Source: Drosophila persimilis
Taxonomy: Eukaryota > Arthropoda > Insecta > Diptera > Drosophilidae
DNA: 64,000 bases
Assembly (NCBI RefSeq): GCF_003286085.1
Contig: NW_020825421.1
Location: 1-64,000, forward strand
Direction: 5' to 3'
Shown here piece by piece: positions 57,813-64,000 of this stretch. The notes under the pieces are model-generated. The model made no database searches, had not been told where the DNA came from, and worked only from the letters and a program-made list of their open reading frames with translations. The first letter of the stretch is position 1. Each line of letters opens with the position of its first letter. The translations under genes and the position numbers were made by a program.

Positions 57813-58854
57813 ATCGTGGCTTGAGGATCCTCATCCGAGGACTCTCCCACTCCACGCCGCCAGACTAGACTCGCAGCAGTATGCTGAACGAGGGGTTCAC
57901 GGTTCGGTTTGTAAGGGTGATCAACGATCGATTCGATCGCAGCCGCCAATTCAACCTCTTCGAGGCTCAGATCGCCTCCAAGCCGGACCGTGGCCAATTC
58001 GATCTGTTGAAGCTGAGACGCCTGGGTGGGAGGCCCGTCACGGTTGAGAGACTTGGAGTCTCCCGTGACCCTGCCCAGTGCCATCGTTGCCAGGTGTTTG
58101 GCCACACCCGCGCATATTGTAGACGCGCTGCAGTTTGCACGAAATGCGCGGGTGGGCACCTGACGACAGACTGCAGCAAGCCGAGGAGTGCCGCTCCCAA
58201 ATGCGCCAACTGCCAGGGCCTGCACATCAGCTCATACAAGGGATGCCCATCCTTTAAGGCAGCCAGGCAGCAGCTCCTGGCCTACAGGGTCGCCAGGGAG
58301 GAGGAGCGTCGCAAACAGCAACCAAAGCCAATCCAACAGCGACAGCAGCCAATCCAACGTCGCCAGCAGCAGCCACATCCACAGCCACTCCATAACCGGA
58401 TCGGCAGCATCGGCAGCAGCATCGGTAGGGCGACCATCATCCTCAGCCATGACCGACGCCACGCCAACACCAGCAGCAGCAGCGGCCAGACGCACAGTGC
58501 GATGGCAGCTGCGCTCAAAATCTGCAATTATACGTACAGCGTATAATAGAGTTTGAAAGGAGGATCGACCAGATGGCAGAGCTACTCACAAAATTGGCCG
58601 CAGCAAATGGCAAGGGCACAACAGCCGTGCCCCAACTCCAACCAACAGCACCAGCAGTCCCTGCCCCTCTGCCAACATCATCAGCCGCCGCCAATACAGC
58701 AACAGCAGTAGCCATATCGGACACTGAGTCGGATATGGACATGGACGACGACAGCCAATGGACCGACGAAGAGCCTTACGATGACCTACGTAAGTTTCTA
58801 AATGGACAATCCAGTGGCGACTTCGAAAGCGACGGATTAAAAGACGTCTACTGA
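57813..58854 (+). pseudogene. gag: Telomeric-type gag, C-terminal half, copy T1b
   Basis: Near-identical to 30978-32019, including the junction with B, the TAG after STPPD and the frameshift before the C-terminus. Three knuckles lie at ~58078-58260 and the acidic C-terminus at 58740-58854. Confidence 0.8.
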
Positions 58855-61018
58855 TTGCGCCGAATAGCAGAAGTTTAATGCCAATAAAACCTGAAAATAG
58901 ACAAAAATTAAACACAATTAACAAAAATCTACAAATGACCAACAAACATACTCACCTGCTATTAAACCGACAGAGCTGCCCCTCCAGCAGCTGCCTCGCC
59001 ACTCCTGCAACTCTCTTGAGGTATAATGGACGAAATTTGGAGGCCTCAGCACTACCGTCAATTCCAACAGAAGTCCAGAGGCCAGCCACTAAAATACAAA
59101 GAAAAAGACGTAAATCGGACAACAACGAAAAACTGCCAAAACCCACGAAAATCACACGTACCTGCCAATACACAGACAGAGCTGACCAACAAGAAGCTGC
59201 CTCGCCATCAACATCAACAATTTCCTGCCAAAGGGGCGGAAAAGTAGGCCTCCTTCGATGACGCTGCCGACTGACCATGGCCGTGACGTTACGCCACTCC
59301 AAACAGACAACTGCCATTTCCAACGACGACGCAGATGCGCTCCACTGGGTCGCACCCGGCTCTCATGCCATTATGTGAGGGCGGGATGGCGCGGTGTTGA
59401 GCCGCCGGACGCCAGCAAATCCTGCAAAGGAAGAAGAAACAGGAGGGAGAAGCAGACTGCCAAAACACACAAAATACTCACCTGCTGTTTTACGTCAACA
59501 CCAACCAGACAAGGGTCGACACAAATAACATCCAAACGCCGACAAGTACCTGCAAATAAACACAAATTAAATAACACGCCGAAACGAACACCTCCTCATC
59601 TGGGTGGCCGGACCAGCAGCCACTCGGATGCGGCCAATAACTCGGACCATTGGCATCACGCATCGACGCCAACTCCAACATCATTGACATTGCATCGGGT
59701 GGTCGGACCAGTGCCATTCGGATGCCGCAGCCAATTATCCAGACAGATGCAACGTGGGCGGCCGGACCAGAGCCGCTCGCCATCTCCAATTTTTGCCCAC
59801 GCTGCACGCCTACACCAAAAATCCAGCCAGCCAACACAACGCACAGGGAGACAGCAGAGCCGACCGGCATGCAGCGCAATGTTCGCAACAATGCTTTGTT
59901 GTAGATGTCACTTTTATTGTTCCGTAGTGTGTTACCATTAGTTAATTATCTGTGATATTAGGAATAAGTTTTTGTAATTTATTGTAGTCTTATTGTAGTC
60001 TAATTGTATATTTTTGTAGTCCATTTATATTTTTACTTACCATTCTTGTTTTCTCCTTCTTCTTCTTTGCCAACTATCACCCATTCCCCAATACCTGACA
60101 AGTGGCAACGCCAATACCCGAGCCGATAACCTACAAAAGTCAATTCAAATTCAAATTGCATTTATCAATGCCAGTGTGTTATCGGCCGCCGACTTCGGCA
60201 ATTACGCCCAGCCAATTCCTCACCCAACCCCAACCCACTCCAAATGCCGCTAAATGCTAAATGCGGTTGTGCAGGAATAAAACATACACTGCCAACCTTC
60301 GCCACTCTGCCAAACGCCCTATTAAAGCCATTTCAACCGCCCACAAGATGCTATGCGGTCGTCTCCTCGGAGCGTCTCGCGCCCGGATCGAAAGATCCAG
60401 AAGTTTACAGTATCCGGGCGGTTATAAGGGAGAAGGCAAACTTTCCCCTTCCCATCCCATCCCACCCCCCGACAACATAGCAGCCAATACACACGGCGCA
60501 GTGAACATACGACACAGGCTATTAACCAACAACAACACAGGCAGCCACTAAAATAAACAGCCAATGCAATTTTCCATTGCCTACTTGTCGGTGCTGCTGC
60601 CCTCGGACCACTTTCATCTCACTCAATATTGGGCTGAGTGAAAGTGGAACCGGGGGTGAGAGCACCGGTAAATGTCGATCGGCGATCGGGTCTTTCGAGT
60701 GGATGGGAGATTGTGAGAGTTGGCGGACATGGAGTGTTCCATCATGAACCTCGTCTGCTACTCTCATCTCGTCCACCCGCTCGAGAGGTTGCGATCGTCG
60801 GACGTTTATAACCGTGTCGTGTCGCCTCTTTTTGATTGTTCTTTGCCGTGTCGCCATTTCCTTTTTTCTGCGGTGCCCTGTTTTCTTTTTGTGGTGTCTG
60901 TCGTGTGCCGTGCCGTGCCGTGCCCCCCCCTGACATGACAAAAGTCCCTTCCCCCACCGCCACTACTACTACCGACAAACTTTCTGCTCCCCAATAAATA
61001 ACATTAATTTAAAAAAAA
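58855..61018 (+). other. Long 3' UTR of T1b ending in A-tail
   Basis: Matches 32020-34458 without the LINE insertion. Between about 59230 and 59605 the sequence differs from T1a (32356-32430), where unrelated stretches occupy the same place. It ends AATAAA (60996-61001), then ttaattt and an A10 tract. Confidence 0.75.
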
Positions 61019-61768
61019 AACACAAACTAACGAGAGAAAACTGTGTAAAGAGTTAGAAAGTGCCAATAAATACATTAAACACAAACACACACACACACAA
61101 GAGACTTTTCAATTAAAAACAACAAGCAGGCAGCAAATCGCCAACACACAAACTAACAACAACCATGACGAAGGGAATGGCCAGACGGGGGTCAAACAGA
61201 CGCCACAGCGACGGCGGCAGACCGGCCCGCAGAGGGGCCCTAGCGGCAGCAGCAGGAGCCATCTACACCAACACCAACTCCGCCAATAGCAGCAGCAGCA
61301 GCAGAGCACTCGGCGCAGACGCCAACACCAACGTCAACGCCAATGCAGAGCGCCGACGCTACAGCGACGGCGGCTGCAGCCAATACAATGATAACAGCAA
61401 TCGTGAGTACCGAGCCATCGCTGATGTATCCACGGCCACTTTTCCCGCCTCTCGCGAATACCCGCACATTCTTATTGCCTCCTCCCCACCCCGCATACGA
61501 AACAAGTAAACCAACTGAGAGAGTCGAAAGGGGGAAATGACAAAGAGACGGACTAACAGTGAAGTCTGCAGAACAAGAGGCCTCGAAACATACCTGCCTT
61601 CATACCTACATATAGACGATACTTCAGCCCGAGCGGAAAAAGCAGCGAACGGATCGAACATTACAATCGAACCTGGTTCGAGTTTGAGCTTGAACGCCCC
61701 CCTCATGACGAAAGCCCTGGCTGCAAACACAAACGCAAACACACATGCAAACTCAACCGCAAATAAAA
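61019..61768 (+). pseudogene. gag: T2b 5' UTR and gag N-terminal part
   Basis: Directly follows the T1b A-tail: leader (CA-rich), ATG at 61165, MTKGMARRGSNRR. A 55-bp deletion between two cacggccac repeats (~61440) shifts the frame relative to T2a. Interrupted by mini-me at 61769. Confidence 0.75.
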
Positions 61769-62853
61769 CGAGGGGGAACGTTGTGAGTTGCTGCGGACAC
61801 CGCAACTCTACAGTTATACCCGATACTAAGTCAGTATGGCTCTCCTCCGGCAGACGCCGCTAATATTAAACGACACGACAAAGAATGCGTGCGAGAGAGA
61901 CAGAAAATCAGTCTGAGCGTGACGTCGGGCGCTGCGTAGCCAATGCAAATTGATTTGTTCCTTTTGGCTACAAAAATTATCTGATCTGATCCAAATTCAG
62001 CAACCGGATAGATATAGTCATTCTCTATGATTCTGCGTCTTTAGTTTTCTCGAATCTGCAATATTGTGGATGCAACAGATTTTCGTCCTTTGTGGGGGCG
62101 GATGGGGGGGGGATGGGGCGTTTTATAGTGACATCTTAAAGGAGTGTGTGTACCAAATTTGGTTACTCTAGCCTTAATAGTCTCTGAGATTTGTGGTTGC
62201 CTCAGATTTTCGTCCTTTGCGGGGGCGGAAGGGGGTGTGGCGAAATTTTGACACAAAACGGTCAAGGTCCGATATCACAGGAGTGTGGATACCAAATTTG
62301 GTTGCTCTAGCTCTTATGGGTTCTGAGATCCTTGAACTCATATTTTGCAATTGGCAAAACCGACCATGAAACCTGTGGGTTAGAGTGAGACAGAGCGAGA
62401 AAGAGTGAAATTGTTTTCGTGATTCTGGCTGTAATAATTATACGATCTGGTTCAGATTTTGCACTCTAGAAGATATAGTCATCTTCTACGATTCTGCGTT
62501 TTTAGTTTTCTCGTATCGTCGAAATTGTGGATGCCACAGATTTTCGCCCTTTGTGGGGGCGGAAGTGGGCGGGGAAAAGTTTTGAAATATTTTTGGAGCA
62601 GTGACATATCACAGAAGTCTGGATCCAAAACATCGTTGGTCTAGCTCTTATAGTCTTTGAGCATTAGGCGCTGAAGGGGACGGACAGACGGACGGACGGA
62701 CAGACAGACATGGCTCAATCGACTCGGCTATTGATGCTGATCAAGAATATATATACTTTATGGAGTCGGAAACGATTCCTTCTGGACGTTACACACATAC
62801 ACTTTTACCACAAATCTAATATACCCCAATACTCATTTTGAGTATCGGGTATA
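61769..62853 (-). mobile_element. mini-me/DINE-1 copy, full length
   Basis: cgagggggaacg...gagtatcgggtata, (GTCY)n at 62681-62708 (short). The empty site is at 36396-36405 in T2a. It is close in sequence to the copy at 38557, sharing the gaccttgaccg variant. Confidence 0.95.
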
Positions 62854-63054
62854 ATGACAACGACATTGTGTAAAACGGCAATGCACACAATAGAACTGCC
62901 ATCCCCCTCAGCTGAGGCAGCCAGACGAAGATTTCTCTCCAAAAACAACATCAACATAATTAAAAACATCCAAATACCTGACTATTTCCCAATCAGGAGA
63001 GGACAGATTGAGATAGAGGATGAAGACGAAGAAGTAGAAGAAAATAAGTTTAAA
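62854..63054 (+). pseudogene. gag: T2b gag, middle fragment
   Basis: Reads ..CKTAMHTIELPSPSAEAARRRFLSKNN..PIRRGQIEIEDEDEEVEENKFK. It contains the undisturbed site where element C inserted in T2a (tgcacacaatag). Cut by mini-me at 63055. Confidence 0.75.
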
Positions 63055-64000
63055 CGAGGGGGAACGTTGTGAGTTGCTGCGGACACCGCAACTCTACAGT
63101 TATACCCGATACTAAGTCAGTATGGCTCTCCTCCGGCAGACGCCGCTTATATTAAACGACACGACAAAGAGTGCGTGCGAGAGAGACAGAAAATCAGTCT
63201 GAGCGTGACGTCGGGCGCTGCGTAGCCAGTGCAAATTGATTTGTTTCTTTTCGCTATAAAAATGATCTGATCTGATCCAGATTCAGCAATCTGTGTTTTT
63301 AGTTTTCTCAAATCTGCAATATTGTGGATGCAACAGATTTTCGTCCTTTGTGTGGGCGGAAGGGGGTGGGGCGAAATTTTGAGATATACGTTTTATAGTG
63401 AGATCTAACAGAAGTGCGGATACCAAATTTGCTTACTCTAGCTTTAATAGCCTCTGAGATTTGTGAATATCCCCAGATTTGCATTCTTTGCGGGGGCGGA
63501 AGGCGGTGTGGCGAAATTTTGAAACAAACTCGTCTCGGTCCGATATATTAGGAGTGTGGATACCAAATTTGGTTGCTCTAGCTTTTATAGTCTCTGAGAT
63601 CTAGGCGCTAATGTTTTACTCTAAGCAAAGCCGCATATGCTACGTGTGTGTTAGAGAGAGACAGGGCCAGAAAAAATGAAATTGTTTTCTTGATGCTGGC
63701 TATAATAATAATACGATCCAATTCAGATTCCGCAGTCTGAAAGATATGGTCATTCTCTACGATTCTGCGTTTTTGGTTTTCTCGTATCTTTAAAATTGTG
63801 GATGCCACAGATTTTCGTCCTTTGTGGGGGCGGAAGTGGGCGAGGCGAAGTTCTGAACTATTTTTGTAGCAGTGACATATCACAGAAGTCTGGATCCAAA
63901 GCATCGTTGTTCTAGCTCTTATAGTCTTTGAGCACTAGGCGCTGAAGGGGACGGACGGACGGACGGACGGACGGACGGACGGACAGACAGACAGTGCTCA
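63055..64000 (-). mobile_element. mini-me/DINE-1 copy, running off the window
   Basis: Same insertion site as 45252. It lacks ~35 bp near 63290 and ends in the (GTCY)n tract (63948-63990) at the window edge. Confidence 0.9.

Overview
The window is eukaryotic, repeat-rich heterochromatin of a Drosophila species. Genes have introns, there are many LTR and non-LTR retrotransposons, and at least ten copies of a DINE-1/mini-me (Helentron-type) element carry the (TA)n - conserved core - (GTCY)n signature. The style of the elements and the heavily mutated host gene fit a non-recombining or pericentromeric region, for example a neo-Y of an obscura-group fly. That placement is inference; the sequence alone does not name the species.

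Region 1-4.6 kb is the only host-gene part: a possible first exon of an unknown gene (minus strand, 1-130), a mini-me copy, and a multi-exon nrf-6-like acyltransferase pseudogene with nonsense codons and a frameshift. Region 4.6-7.8 kb is an internally deleted BEL/Pao retrotransposon with a tRNA-Trp primer binding site.

Region 8-27.2 kb is one large Ty3/gypsy element, here called B (copy B1), on the minus strand. It has LTRs, gag, pol and an unusual third ORF, enlarged by a 2.1-kb tandem duplication. It is interrupted by a mini-me copy and by a second, complete Ty3/gypsy element (A, 14984-21382) whose 4-bp target duplication and empty site are both visible. B recurs as copy B2 (48270-57812, broken by a solo LTR) and fragment B3 (28384-30977).

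Regions 28-36.4, 45-47.8 and 57.8-63 kb hold gag-bearing non-LTR elements of the Jockey/HeT-A/TAHRE type. They are gag-only, with long A+C-rich 3' UTRs, and are joined head to tail through an A-tract, as in telomeric arrays. Two versions of this block, sharing an identical junction to B, mark a segmental duplication. Insertions on one copy have their empty site on the other: mini-me, a 5'-truncated I-like LINE, and an env-bearing gypsy/errantivirus (C, 36432-45077). This allows a relative chronology to be read directly. No CRISPR arrays, tRNA or rRNA genes, or intact host genes were found.
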